Part shown: piece after piece, positions 11,759 through 24,051 of the stretch
Layout of the letters: the number at the start of each line of letters is the position of its first letter
Numbering within the stretch: the first letter of the stretch is position 1
From: Owenia fusiformis
Lineage: Eukaryota > Annelida > Polychaeta > Sabellida > Oweniidae
Assembly (NCBI GenBank): GCA_903813345.2
Contig: CAIIXF020000001.1
Location: 49,309,885-49,373,884 of the forward strand
Direction: 5' to 3'
DNA length: 64,000 bases
Notes under the pieces: generated by a model
Database searches by the model: none
What the model saw: the letters and a program-made list of their open reading frames with translations, nothing else
What the model was told of the DNA's origin: nothing
Made by a program: the position numbers and the translations under genes

Positions 11759-12184
11759 ATGATCCATCAGACACTGCTCCATGACATCATCAAAATCATG
11801 GCTGCCAGGATTGCCAATGGAAGCAAAATGAACAATGAAATGAAACAACAATTGAGAAGTAGCATCAGATACAATGTGTTGCTAGGGAAATCCAAGCAGG
11901 ATACCATTAGGGATATCCAAAAAGGATATGGGGACAGTGTGCCTAAGTACACAATCTACAAATGGTATCAGAAATTCCAAAAGGCGAGAAAAACAACAAG
12001 TGACGAGCCAAGGTCAGGGAGGCCAAAACTTCTAACCAAAGAGGCTAACATGAATCATTTGAGGCAATCGTTAGATGAAGACCGCAGTATAACTGTAAGG
12101 GAACTCTCAGAACTAACCAATATCAGCCTAGGATGGGTACATTATCTGATTCACAACTACTTTGAACATGAAATAGAATGCTAA
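11759..12184 (+). CDS. Mariner-type transposase N-terminal (HTH) protein, copy 1
   Basis: A 141-aa open frame carrying only the paired helix-turn-helix DNA-binding part of a mariner/Tc1-family transposase. The first HTH is at about residues 27-77 (LLGKSKQDTIRDI...YTIYKWYQKF), followed by the linker SDEPRSGRP that is typical of the family. The second HTH is at about 97-133 (SITVRELSELTNISLGWVHY). The frame ends at a stop soon after, so the DDD/E catalytic domain of the usual roughly 340-aa enzyme is absent. It could bind element ends but not cut them. The first in-frame Met is at 11759; a start at MAARIANGSK (about residue 14) is equally likely. Confidence 0.75.
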   Translation: MIHQTLLHDIIKIMAARIANGSKMNNEMKQQLRSSIRYNVLLGKSKQDTIRDIQKGYGDSVPKYTIYKWYQKFQKARKTTSDEPRSGRPKLLTKEANMNHLRQSLDEDRSITVRELSELTNISLGWVHYLIHNYFEHEIEC

Positions 12185-12722
12185 CTTGAAAGTAGAATGT
12201 GAAGTAGCCACAGAACTATGGTTGAAACATAGACAGGACAGAAACTAACGTTAACAAAATCTACTATGCTGTGAACTTATAAAATTGCTCCGCAGAACCC
12301 GTATTCGCGTTACTATGACAACCACCATTTTGCTGTTATTCATTATATCTTGATCATTTTGTCAGGATAGTTAGAAAAGTGTCTGATGTCAAACTTTTAT
12401 TTTTTGTCATTTATCTTTCAAATTTTCAGTGAAGAAGCATTTGACATTCTTCTAACTACCCTGAAAAATTAAATAAGATATGATGAATAATAGCAAAACA
12501 ATGGTTGTCATAGTAACATGAATACGGGTTCTGCGGAGCAATTTCTTACTTTAATAATGTTATAATGCAATGAAATTGATTAAGATTAATGCTGCATATG
12601 TCTTTGTTTGCTATGGCTGAAAGTCACGACAAACATAACAACAACATACACAAATATGATACCATGGCAACAGTAGTCTATGACATCACAGACAGATGAT
12701 ACAACAGATGGAATGATCCAGA

Positions 12723-13148
12723 ATGATCCATCAGACACTGCTCCATGACATCATCAAAATCATGGCTGCCAGGATTGCCAATGGAAGCAAAATGAACAAT
12801 GAAATGAAACAACAATTGAGAAGTAGCATCAGATACAATGTGTTGCTAGGGAAATCCAAGCAGGATACCATTAGGGATATCCAAAAAGGATATGGGGACA
12901 GTGTGCCTAAGTACACAATCTACAAATGGTATCAGAAATTCCAAAAGGCGAGAAAAACAACAAGTGACGAGCCAAGGTCAGGGAGGCCAAAACTTCTAAC
13001 CAAAGAGGCTAACATGAATCATTTGAGGCAATCGTTAGATGAAGACCGCAGTATAACTGTAAGGGAACTCTCAGAACTAACCAATATCAGCCTAGGATGG
13101 GTACATTATCTGATTCACAACTACTTTGAACATGAAATAGAATGCTAA
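12723..13148 (+). CDS. Mariner-type transposase N-terminal (HTH) protein, copy 2
   Basis: Identical at the protein level to the ORF 964 bp upstream and part of the same tandem duplication. It has the same two HTH motifs and the same missing catalytic domain. Identity over the whole unit means a very recent duplication, gene-conversion-like homogenisation, or an assembly artefact. Confidence 0.75.
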   Translation: MIHQTLLHDIIKIMAARIANGSKMNNEMKQQLRSSIRYNVLLGKSKQDTIRDIQKGYGDSVPKYTIYKWYQKFQKARKTTSDEPRSGRPKLLTKEANMNHLRQSLDEDRSITVRELSELTNISLGWVHYLIHNYFEHEIEC

Positions 13149-13495
13149 CTTGAAAGTAGAATGTGAAGTAGCCACAGAACTATGGTTGAAACATAGACAG
13201 GACAGAAACTAACGTTAACAAAATCTACTATGCTGTGAACTTATAAAATTGCTCCGCAGAACCCGTATTCGCGTTACTATGACAACCACCATTTTGCTGT
13301 TATTCATTATATCTTGATCATTTTGTCAGGATAGTTAGAAAAGTGTCTGATGCTTCTCCACTGAAAATTTGAAAGATGATAGACAAGAAATAAAAGTTTG
13401 AGAGCAAAATTAGCTTTACTTACTGAACGCCCTGTATATGGTTATAGCTACCATATTAGGAGAGAGATGGTCTGGCAAGGAATACCCCTTTAACT

Positions 13496-15387
13496 GTTTC
13501 ACATCCATCCACAGTAGGCCTACAAGTATTTGGCTAAACTCTCAATACTGTATTTTGCTGAGTAACATTGAACGGCTGTTAATCTACCACTTATTGCAAG
13601 CACAAATGAAAACATCAATAACTATTCAATTATTATTCAAATATGATTAAATAAATAGTGTGATAGCTTAGTAAGTTGTTTCATCAACATTTTCTAACAA
13701 ACTTGAAATACACTATTTCTAAGATGTTGAATAATTGTTGTTATTTGATATTAGTAATTATACACTGTATATGCAGTCAATTATAATTCAAAGATGTTAT
13801 AGTTCCCCACACACGTTTTTTGATAAAATGATTTGGCAATGCTACTGCTATCAACCCCAGCCATAGGGAAATTTGGTATTTGGCTCACATGTTAACCTTA
13901 AGGAATTGCTCACTTGCCCACTTCCATTTGTCTGTCAACAAATTTCAGCTATTTACAAAATTGAAACTGTCATTTACATTTATTTATTGGGGTCTCTGCA
14001 CTGGTATTTTACACCACTGGTCCCATGTTGTACTTTTGCCTCATCAAAGAGGAGGAGAACGCAATAGTTTACAATTGAACTTATAATAGTTCCCATGTAC
14101 CAACTAAATTTGTCACAAAATTTCCACCAAAGGTAAAGTCAGATACCGTTGTCACAAATGACGGACATAACCATCGCTTCAATTAGATTTTCATGGACTG
14201 CATGTTTAATATAGCACCTAGACTAAATTCCTTTGGAACAACAATCAATCAAAGTATCTTAATACTCATTGTACATGTATAGTTAATAATGTTCTACCAT
14301 CGAAATAAAGTCTTTAATTTAACTGATCAAAATGAGATACGGGGCAATGGACACTGTAATTACCATATGCTGTTGTCTTTCTAAATTACATGTACTCAAA
14401 TTCAGATTTTGTTGTCATTGGCGATATCGAAGACGCTATATTGTGGCGATTCACGACCCAATTTGATCGAAAATTGGATTTCATATGATACATTATCACA
14501 AGAGCTTAATGCATGAACAGAATTAGTGACGATAAAATCCCATGAAATGAGGACCAAGTGATTAAACAGTTGAAGCGACGGTTATGTCCACCATTTTTTG
14601 ACAACGGTATCTGACTTTACCGTTGTCAGGCTATTCCGGTGTGACCATGTAGTTTCTGAATAACACATGTCAATACATCTTTCTTCATTTTGATGTTTAA
14701 TAATGAGCTATAATATTTGTAAATATGCCAGTAAATAGGACCAATCATTTAAAAAGGATTCATCTATCTTTATATGAAGATAGGTTAATCTTTGAATTTC
14801 GGAGTCCCCTCCTTGCCTAATAAGATCTTGGTCATCAGAAAATAGACCCATACCTACCAAAAACACATTATTCTATGATCCTATTCATTTAATTCCAAGA
14901 TGTTACACATAGGTCAAATTATGGTAATTTAGTTATCCTCATAGTGATGTAACATACACATGTACTGTGAAATGTGAAATAACAAAATTCAATTTCAATA
15001 TAATTGTGTTTTGGTTTTTGGCCATCCCTGTAAATGTGTGTCACCTTTGTTCTGATCACATACTGTAGTATTTCAAGAAATGTTCAATACAAAACTTGTT
15101 TGAAAGAAAATTTGACAGATGAAAGGAAAAATGATTTTAGCATGCAATTGTACAGGAACAGTGTCAGAATGTTCTTAACATGCATGTTCCTAGTAGCATT
15201 GTCAATTAAAGTAGAACTTGTATTTTATTACCAATTGAAGTTAAGATAAAATACAACCTTTTCAAACAAATAATGTCTCAGAAAAAATATATTCAAGTTA
15301 GTTTAAAGGTTGCTATGACCAATTTATCGGCATTCTAATATTACAAATTACTTTAACTGATGTGCACCTGTTATGATTATCTTGCAG
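13496..15387. other. CLCC1 upstream region with one MITE
   Basis: Apart from the terminal-inverted-repeat element at 14132-14621, nothing is recognisable. Because the CLCC1 start codon sits just inside an exon with a splice acceptor at its 5' edge, at least one non-coding first exon and the promoter should lie here or further upstream. I cannot place them. Confidence 0.4.
14132..14621. mobile_element. MITE with about 50-bp terminal inverted repeats
   Basis: The left end GGTAAAGTCAGATACCGTTG is matched by CAACGGTATCTGACTTTACC at the right end. The match extends inward (GGACATAACC.TCGCTTCAA on both arms, few mismatches). The 490-bp body has no ORF. No clear target duplication is seen. Confidence 0.8.
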
Positions 15388-15390
15388 GAT

Positions 15391-18300
15391 ATGTTGCAGT
15401 GTCTCTTGCTTCTGTGCCTAGTAACTACTAGGGCCTTGTGTGAGGATGAGCCCAACCTGGGAGGAGGAAAGGGGCGCGAGGGCTGGATTGACCCAGGGGA
15501 TATGCTTCTTGACTTAGATTCCATCCCAGGAAGTAGTCATAAACCAAATAAGGTAGTTATGGTGTTTGATATTTGGACTTAACTACTGAATGCCCATTTG
15601 AGAAAATTAGCATGTTTTTTTAAGTTAAATGAGTGTTTTCTGAGTTAAATATATTACAAAAAAACATAAAATGCATTAATTTGAGTCATTTTTTTATATT
15701 TTGGGGTATTTTAGGGTTAAAGTTGAAGGGATGGCATATTTTATAGTATAATTAAAAAATGAATGTTATTTTGTTTTATAGTACGTAGAGTCTGAAAAGG
15801 AAATAGTCCCAGAAGAAATGAGTGATATTGTTCAAAATTGTATGAAATACAAGGACCAACTTCAACCAGTCCTATGTGATAAGATATGCAAAGATGCCAA
15901 TGGAGACGTGCTGTCGTCAGCTTCAGATGGATCAGGGTGTCCCGAGTGTACTGAGTGTAATAAGGGAACTTGTGACATGTTCTTCAAACAGTACATCAAC
16001 AGGCTTCTTCTTCATTTTAACACAAAGGTTTGTTATAAAGATTATACTGTTCAAATCTCAGTGTTAGATTTCATTAGTCACTATGATATAATCTACAAAA
16101 TACTAGGCCTATAACATTTCTAATTAAGATTTTTAAGATATCTATTATAGTTATAGGGTTGTATTTTATACTTCAGGCACCATCTATTTTTATTTAATGG
16201 GAAGGTATATGTTTTGTCCATAGTTTTCAGGTTTATCTTGCCAATTTTACAAAATTAAGGATTAACGCCTAGGGCTGAATTGTCTATAAATCTAGCCAAG
16301 AATTCATACTTTTTAAACCCCACATTGTTGAGATATATAGCTTTCACATCAACAGTGAGAGCCATCTGTTCAAACATTTTCAAAGCTAATTTGTTGGCCA
16401 GGTTAATGTTAACCTCACAGCCTGACATGGAAAGACTAGTTCATGTACTAAGATTGCTAGTATCGCCCCATGAAGCAATTCTGATTTAAGAGTGTTTTTG
16501 AATGAATTTTTTTTTTGTCCAGTATATCAAGTGTGCAGTTGCAGAAGGAAAAAACACTCATGGTGAAGATGGTGAGATTCACGAAAGTTTTTTTTTTTTT
16601 TTTTTTTCGCGAAAGTTTGATTTTTCATGCATTTATATTTCAGTTGCAAGAGGGTGATTCCACTGTTTATGACATGACAGTTAAATTGACATCATCTGAT
16701 ATGGCTGCCCTCACCAAGTATGCCAAATCTGACCAGGGAAATGTTCAGGATGCAAACTCAGCCCTAGGTCAGATGATTGTGAAGGTAACACAAAGAGAAA
16801 GCTCTGTTCTAGAGCCTGAAACCTGGTCCTTTGAGGAAACTTTTGGACTACAGTTTCAAACAGTTTTACAGGTATGTAGGGGTGAATGCATTTCTTAGTC
16901 TTGCTTCAAGACTCTAAACCCCCTTCCTTATCTACTTCATCAACACACTGTGGGAGGTGTGTAGTTGAGGGGGGGGGGCTCACAAGGTTTGTAGCTAGAC
17001 TACAGTTTCTTCTAGTTAAGTCAAACATTAAATCATGTTTCTATGGTCAATGAAGCAATGTATTTTCAGAGTGCAATCCCTAATCCTAGGAAATCTCTGA
17101 CTGCGATTGAAATCTCAGAAGAATGGCTTTTTGGAATCTATTGTTCCTGATGTTCTGTTCAAAGTGTGATAGAATTCACTCTGTGTCTTGATTAACATAT
17201 TTTTGTTTCATTTTTGCAGGTGTTATGTGCTGTCACATTGGCTTTAGTCTGTGTTTACCTGTCAGTGAAGATACACTTGCAGATAACCATGCTTCAGCTC
17301 TTTGGCAAGCTGGTTGCTCTGTTATTCTTTATCAGCATTCCTTGGAATTGGGTCCACTTGTACAAGGTAACATTGATTTCTTGCTCTTTATTGTGGATGT
17401 AGACATTCAAAGTGTTTTCCCATTGTTTTATATTAGCATTTTTCACATTTTTTCACATTATGAATAGTGCTCATTGAACTGTAAACTTAATGATATTCAA
17501 AACTGTGAAGGTAAACATTAAAATACTACAGAACTCTGAATACCTTCATAAAAGCTCCCAAGCCAAATCGGGATTGAGAAGCTATGCTCCACAGAAGGGG
17601 CAGGGTCAGTCAAAATATCAGTGTTTTTGTATAAGAAACTAATTTGACACAGCTTAAACCCCACTTCCCCCTCTATTTGTTTTACCATTACAAAACACTG
17701 AAATACCATCATCAACCAGTCAATGTTAAATGTTATTATACAATGAGATTTTTAGCCCTCCCTTTAATACATAATTATAATCACAAAAATGAGACACCAC
17801 ACCTAGCCCCTAATACTATTTCAGAATTGTACTGTACAAGTATGACATTCATTTTCTCAGATGGCAGTTGCTAAAAAGATGGCTGAAGCAGTGAAGAATA
17901 TACCAGCTGAATGTAGACCATCTGATATGTCATGGCACCATTCCTTGGGGAGCTGGTTCAAGGACTTGTTCACATTCCAGGAGGATGAATGTGTGCAGTA
18001 CCACGAGGCACTACTTGTTAACCCAATACTTGAGGTGGCCCCAACTCAGGTACTATAATAGTCCAAGTACTATTTTGTGCATTGAATTTTCATGATTTAA
18101 TTTTTTTATAAAAGATTCACCAAGTGATTTAGTTTTGTGATTTATGTTCATGTTTATGATAACCTCTACGATATGATTTATATTGACCATAAAAATGTTA
18201 CATGTAATTTAGGGGAGGGTTAGAGCATAAAATTTTCCCAATAAAACACAATTTGTCTACAGTATATATTTTTATTTCAGGCAATTGCAGTTACCTTTAC

Positions 18301-20773
18301 AAAATTTCTTCTTGAGCCAGTCAAATACATCGGGGAATCTGTTGGTGATTTCTTCAAACATCTTCTTAAAGACATGCCTGTACAGCTGGCCCCATTCGTC
18401 CTTGCCTTTGTTGTGATCACTCTCATTCTCATGATCATCATGACGTTTGGGTATAGGATCCGCTTGCCATTTTTCTTCAGTCTTGAGCGAGACAGTCCAA
18501 AGGTTGATAGTGGGTCAGACACAAAGGAGTTGAAACAAATGGCTGAGAAGCAAAATGTTCAGGTACACTGTTTATTAAAATTAAAATGTGTAGTACATGG
18601 TGCACATACCAAAAATGTGTCACTATGCCAAAACCTAATCCTAAGGACAGTCATCTAGATGCATTCAGGGTTATGTTCACATAGAGAATTTTAGCTTTAT
18701 GGTTTTTGCAGTCTTAAGATTTTTGCTGTATCCAGTCATTTCTTTACAAAAGTTATATAATCAAGGTGCAATATGAACTTGGCTATGATTTAAGCAGTTT
18801 TGGGTTCTTTATTTAATGATTATTTCATTCTTGAGCAGTTTGTATTGTTTTTCTGTTTCATAGGTCAGTACTTAGCATTAGGTTAATAGGTATAGGTATG
18901 TACTGTGATGTATGCTGTATAGAAGCTATTTGCATTACATAATTCCTATGTGCATTATAGAGAATCAATGTGCTTTATATAGATTCTATTTGCATTATAT
19001 AGAGTCTGCATACTGTTGTGAATATGTGAATTGGTTAGCGACTTAGTGTATTCCATTAATAGCCTCTCCCACCTATTGGCATTATAGAAAGGCTGTGCAG
19101 TGTATGCATTGTAAATGAAAATAGGTTTGTCGGCAGCTTACTATTCCCGGTACCCTTCTGTATTAGTTACAGGAATATACACAACCTGTATGGCCTATTC
19201 ATTTGAATTTGAATTTACTTAGAATGTACAGGGTGGGCCAAAAAACCAATACCCAAGTTTAAAGATGAATGATTCATATGATATATGTTAAACCATGAAA
19301 TGTATTATATATCATTTTAAAAATAAATCATTTCCTAACAAAATGACACCATCCAATTAAAAAACCTTTGTTTTCTTGTGGGGTTAGAGACTAGAATTGA
19401 CACCAGGGGTGCCGTGGTGCAGATGGTGTCACATCGTTAGGAAATGATTTATTTTTAAAATGATACATGGCATGGTTTAACGTTATATCATGATATTCAT
19501 CCTTAAACTTGGGTATTGTTTTTTTTGCACACCCTGTATAAATTAAGGAAATACCAAAAATTGCTTCCATATTTTTTGGCATATTTACTCATATTTTGTT
19601 TTTCTAAATCAAGAGTCACCACATATACATTTAGCTTCGACTTGTGGCTTTTAAAAAATATTGCTGAATTTATGCTTTCAGCTTTCTAGAAATTGTCCCA
19701 ACATGCATGCCTTAATAAGCATTTATTACTTTCAAGTGGACAGATGTCATTGTTATATATGTACATGGACACAAACATGATTTACTTAGATAACCTCTCA
19801 GTCATCACTGTTAGTAAAAACAAATGAGTCTTTGTCGAAAGAGGAAACAGATGAGCTATTTTGAATTGTATTGCTTAAGTAGTGTTTATCGTGTATGATT
19901 TTACAAAAACCTAAATGATTTTAAATCAGAAAAATGCTGAAATGTGATCTTTAAACTGTGAAGAAGCTATTTGTTTGAGTTGTTGCACTGCTAATCACAT
20001 AAAGTGCTAGGCTGAAATTATTATACAGTGAAAGATTTTACATTAATTTTTTTCTTTTTCAGTTGATGGAAGTACAGAAAACACTTGCTCTGCTGCAGCA
20101 ATCCCAGAATCCTTCAGTCACATTTGCAGACAGCAAGTCACAAATGGCCATTGACAACTGCGGCCCTTCTGAGCCACATGCTTTGGAATATAGCAAGAAT
20201 ATGCAGAACCGAAAAGTGAAGAAAAATCAAAAATCAAACATTTTAAGTACATTACCTGCAACTGCATGTAAGAAAAATGAAAGTCCGCCGATTCAGGAAC
20301 AACAAGCCGATAGTTCAGACCAATGTGTGATATCAAGGCGAAAAAGATCTGAGGAAACTGTTGATACAAAGCATGCAGAATCGGATGATAGCTTTGAAGA
20401 TATAACTAAAGAATCTGCTGATATTTTGGTGGATATTTCTGATTGTGAAGTCAATGATGAAAAAATTGAGTTTGAACAATCTGGTGAATCTCTGTCTGAC
20501 AGTGGTAACAAAACTGACCCATCTAACGAAGACAATACTAGTGATGCTCTGCCAAGTCTAACAATAAATACTCAAAGGATCCCTGAGGTGAATTCAGCTC
20601 ATGGTGAAGGTAAAGTTAGCCCTACTAGGAAGACTCCAAGATCAATGCTTCCAACTGCTAAATCCATACCCACCCCCTCTCGAATCAAACCCCCAAAGGT
20701 ACACTCTGGTATACCAAAGAGAGGTGTAGAAAATATTGTTGCGAAATCATCAAGCAATGTTAGCCTTGATTAA
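15391..20773 (+). CDS. CLCC1: Chloride channel CLIC-like protein 1 (CLCC1), 8 coding exons, about 665 aa
   Basis: Coding exons: 15391-15552, 15782-16027, 16539-16571, 16644-16871, 17220-17366, 17861-18049, 18281-18562, 20063-20773. All are in phase 0 with GT-AG introns. The protein starts with a signal peptide (LLLLCLVTTRALC) and the family's WIDPGDML motif. Two cysteine-rich turns follow, then three membrane segments: VLCAVTLALVCVYLSV (about 224-240), LVALLFFISIPWNWVHLYK (about 254-272) and APFVLAFVVITLILMIIM (about 372-390). Before the last segment comes the conserved LLVNPI...AVTFTKF. A long acidic, Ser/Thr-rich tail of 236 aa ends it. Known CLCC1 is an ER anion channel-like protein of about 550 aa; the extra length is in the tail. 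The 33-nt exon's acceptor is uncertain (16539 or 16545 both keep frame). The gene is convergent with UROD. Confidence 0.93.
19229..19536. mobile_element. Palindromic MITE (CAGGGTG ends) in CLCC1 intron
   Basis: Flanked by TA at 19227-19228 and 19537-19538. Ends are CAGGGTGGGCC and GCACACCCTG, with arms of about 140 bp that pair almost throughout (for example AATACCCAAGTTTAAAGATG with CATCCTTAAACTTGGGTATT, and AAATAAATCATTTCCTAAC with GTTAGGAAATGATTTATTT). The TA target and CAGGGTG end suggest a Tc1/mariner-derived MITE. It lies inside the last CLCC1 intron. Confidence 0.85.
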
Positions 20774-22834
20774 TACTATACATGTTAAATGTAGAGTGAT
20801 AGACATTTAAAAGGTAATTAATTGAGCAAATGAGGGATCAAAAGAATGATGCTATTTGTCTCAGGATTTTAATATACCATATGAAAGGGAAAGTATTGGG
20901 AAAAGGAGAATAACATTACAGATGTCTGCTATTTCCATTGGTTAAAGTTTATTGAAATTAATAGTCCATTCATGAACAGGGGGCAATTTTTAGTCCAAAA
21001 TTTTTACACGGGAAAAAGATTTTGCTGAGAAAGATAAATTTTCCCTGGATCACACTTTAAGTATCTTTCAACCTCATTAATGTACAATGAAACACAAAAC
21101 TGAGTAATACTAATTAAAAATCGAGTGTGAATTTTTTAAACTAAAATATATATTTTTAAATGACAATTTCAAATGAATACTTTTTAAATACAGATTTATC
21201 ATCTTTCAAATGATATATTGGAACCTCAGGACAAATTTCATCATTCAATTTAATTAAGGAACAGACTTTGAGGCTCTCATTTGCACAGCTATATGATTTT
21301 TAATTGCACAGACAATATAATGCTGTCTATGTTACATTTTGCTCAATTATTTATTCATGTAACTAATATAAATGTTAAGGGAACTATATATACAATGGAA
21401 TGGTGCTGCACTTATAAATATAATATTGCTTGCTCAATTTTGTGTCAAATATCAAAGTTTATCAAAAGGATTTTTCATTATGTCTTAGTTATTCATTTAA
21501 GAATCATATTAATTTTTTTTTAAATGAAACATTTGAAAAGGATTGCTAGAAGGATGTGAATTAATAATAATCATTTGAGAAACATGATATGATGACTGAT
21601 TAACAACTGCAGTGTGTTTAACTGTTTACTAATTTTGTTCTAATGTATATAAATGTGTGAGTAACTTCCAATTATATCATCGGAATTAATTTGCGTGTAG
21701 TTGAATGAGCCTTCAGATTCAGATGCTGTAATTGATAAATTCCTTGTCAAGTTCCTTGTGGTTAGGTACAATATCGCTTTGCATATGGTGAATGATACTG
21801 TGTCAGTGCCTGTAGGATATATGCATGTACATATTATATTATTTACATGGAGTTATCATAATACATTTAGGCGAGTTAAAACATATATTCTCTGACTGCT
21901 GAGTGATGTCACAATCTTGGGATTAAATCAATCACTCAGCCAGATGGATCCAAATGTTGCATTCCATTGTGTTTTCAACATTTTTTAATCTTTGTTCGAT
22001 AAGATTCATCCCCAAGAAATGTAGTCAAAATAGAAGTAATAAATACTGTAGTGAATCCTTAATATCCAAATCTCATTTAGACCCTGTATTAGCCAATGTC
22101 ATGTTTTTGGATCAGAATCTCCTTGTCAAGTTTGAACTTTTTTCATCTTCAAAAATGGAAATTGATTTTATGATATGCATTCATTAGTGAATTCTTGTAA
22201 ATCAAGTTTTTGATGTCAATTTCATGGCAGAAATATTGCTAATTTTCAATAACTGTTCAATTTTTTTGCTATTATTGCTGGCTGCAATGTGAGATACTAG
22301 TAATCAAAATCTTGCCAATCATGTAATGATCAAAATCCACCTTTAGTTCCCCTGCTTCAGGGGTCAGTATTTATTGGAAAGTCTATTTCATATTAATGTT
22401 GGTCAATGAGAATTGAGGCCACATTATTTCCCCCCACTCACTATATATCATCCATATGTGTTTCTTAATGGTTTGTAATAGCTTAACTCATATATGTACA
22501 TAACTACCAGAGACAATAGAAAAAATATGTTCAATTAACTTTTTTTTATTTTATTTTTGTTAACAATATCTTTGATCATAATTTCCTTTTGATACATCAA
22601 TGTATACATGTATATTGTTTCATGTTAAAAAAATAAAAATATTATTTGTTACAAAACAATTATCAATGTTTAAATCTGTTTGTTGGTTTGAATAAATACA
22701 TTCAGCATAATGCACAATCTCACAAAATACCTCAGGATGAGTTAATCCATGCCTTTAATTTGACCATGTTTTCCTGGGGTTTTGCACTTAACTGTACTGT
22801 TTCGCAGGGCACATATTGATGCCATCAACACAAC
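20774..22834. other. CLCC1 3' flank and intergenic
   Basis: AT-rich with no coding exon. Candidate polyadenylation signals are scattered, for example AATAAA at about 22625-22640 and 22690; none can be assigned. The CLCC1 3'UTR must begin at 20774. Confidence 0.4.
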
Positions 22835-23375
22835 TTTAACAGCAACGCCAAAGCGTAGCAAATCCCATCGAACAGCCATAGCTGGCATTTTTACAAAGTA
22901 TATAGCAAAAATGGCAGCCATTTTTTGAAAAGGCCAATATCTACCAAAAGTGTCATTAGGCAGTGTGCCATGCATATAGTATTCACATACCAAATATGAA
23001 CAAAATTGCTCCACTACCCACTGCTACTTTTCGAGTTACAGCAAAATTTGTAAAATAGCGAGTAAAGGACGCCATTTTTCAAGATAGATGCCACATGCTT
23101 CTTTAATATCTACATTTCTAGCTTTATTGATATCCTATATAATTTTTTGCATTTAAAACATATTGCTATTACAGTTTTACATATTGTACCAAATTACTGT
23201 AAAATCGGCACTAAAATGGCCGCAATTTTTAAATGAGTGGCCATTTTGAAAATTGGCTTTCCCCCATAGGGTATATGTGCACAAAATATGAACATAATCG
23301 GGCCAACGGTATTTGAGATATTGCTGGGACGGACGGAGGCGTTCCCTATATCCCTCCGAACTTCGTTCGATGGGA
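22835..23375. mobile_element. Dispersed element family A, copy 1
   Basis: Begins with GCCAAAGCGTAGCAAATCCC and ends with GACGGACGGAGGCGTTCCCT followed by CTCCGAACTTCGTTCGATGG. Copy 2 at 28695-29580 shares both ends and much of the interior (AATGGCAGCCATTTTT, ACCAAATATGAACAAAAT). The end GTTCGATGGGA is the reverse complement of TCCCATCGAAC near the start, giving short inverted termini. It has no ORF of its own. Confidence 0.75.
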
Positions 23376-23914
23376 TAATAACAAAATTGTGTAAAGTAAT
23401 TAAAGTAATGTAAACATGACACTACTACAATAATCATTCACAGTGTAAAGTGAGTCAAATGACCCTGCAAAAGCTGCAAATGAATTTTAAGGACTTAAAT
23501 CGCTTTGAGCAATTCTTTACCATTGTTCATAGCATAGGAAGAATTATGCAAAAGATGACTTGGTGAACATCGATGACTGTGTAATGCACCTAGGAGAGGC
23601 ATACACGCTCATCAGGTAGACCAGGTGATATTTTCAGCATTTATATAGGAAGATAATGATCTGTTATATAATTTTGACTTATGTTTTGAAGTGAAAATTG
23701 ACTAATTTGAGATAGACCACTGGTCCTCATCTGGTTATAAAGACATTACATCTTTAAAACGAAATGGATGAACTTTTACTCAGGGAAATTTTCATTTTCA
23801 TCATTTTCACCAAGAAGGAAGTCAATTTGTATCCAAATATTTTACCTGTATGTTGATAGTAACATCCAGTTACTGAAAAGCGAATCAGTCATGACTATAT
23901 ACATCCAAGGGCTC

Positions 23915-24051
23915 AAATAATCGAGTGAGAAACCCCTCACTTTATCAAACTTGCTTTATTTAATAGGCGATTACACAATGTAACCAAGATGATATGAATT
24001 TCATCAGGTAATTCCCTGATTGCTATAGTGAGGAATTCTCACTCGATTATA
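23915..24051. mobile_element. Short MITE with 25-bp inverted ends
   Basis: ATAATCGAGTGAGAAACCCC...TCACT at the left pairs with AGTGAGGAATTCTCACTCGATTAT at the right. About 135 bp long, no ORF. Confidence 0.7.

Larger units (their letters stand above)
11393..13434 (+). mobile_element. Mariner-type element with an internal 964-bp tandem duplication
   Basis: Bounded by TA at 11391-11392 and 13435-13436. The right end reads TTACTGAACGCCCTG|TA. The left end is a decayed match, with TTCAGTAAGTAAAAC shared. Terminal inverted repeats run about 190 bp and include GCTCTCAAACTTTTATTT and the sequence around ATACGGGTTCTGCGGAGCAA. The body exists twice: 11427-12390 and 12391-13354 look identical by eye, each with the same 141-aa ORF. 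At the internal junction the right repeat jumps from GTCTGATG straight into the left repeat, losing about 60 bp. Confidence 0.85.
10835..13495. mobile_element. Foldback/MITE element interrupted by a mariner-type element
   Basis: The left arm (about 10835-11055) is the imperfect reverse complement of about 11259-11390 plus 13436-13495. Matching pieces include GTCAATATTGATCATTTAAA versus TTTTTAAGTGATCAATATTG, the GATGTCATCGACTCTCA segment, and, beyond the mariner insertion, CCATATTAGGAGAGAGATGG versus the left-arm text around 10860-10895. Removing 11393-13434 restores one continuous right arm. This is a foldback element of roughly 600 bp plus the nested insertion. Confidence 0.75.

Noticed and set aside
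22742-23014. 90-codon minus-strand frame similar to one at 28584-28853
   Set aside because: Both are readings through copies of the same family A element. The similarity reflects repeat identity, not a gene family.
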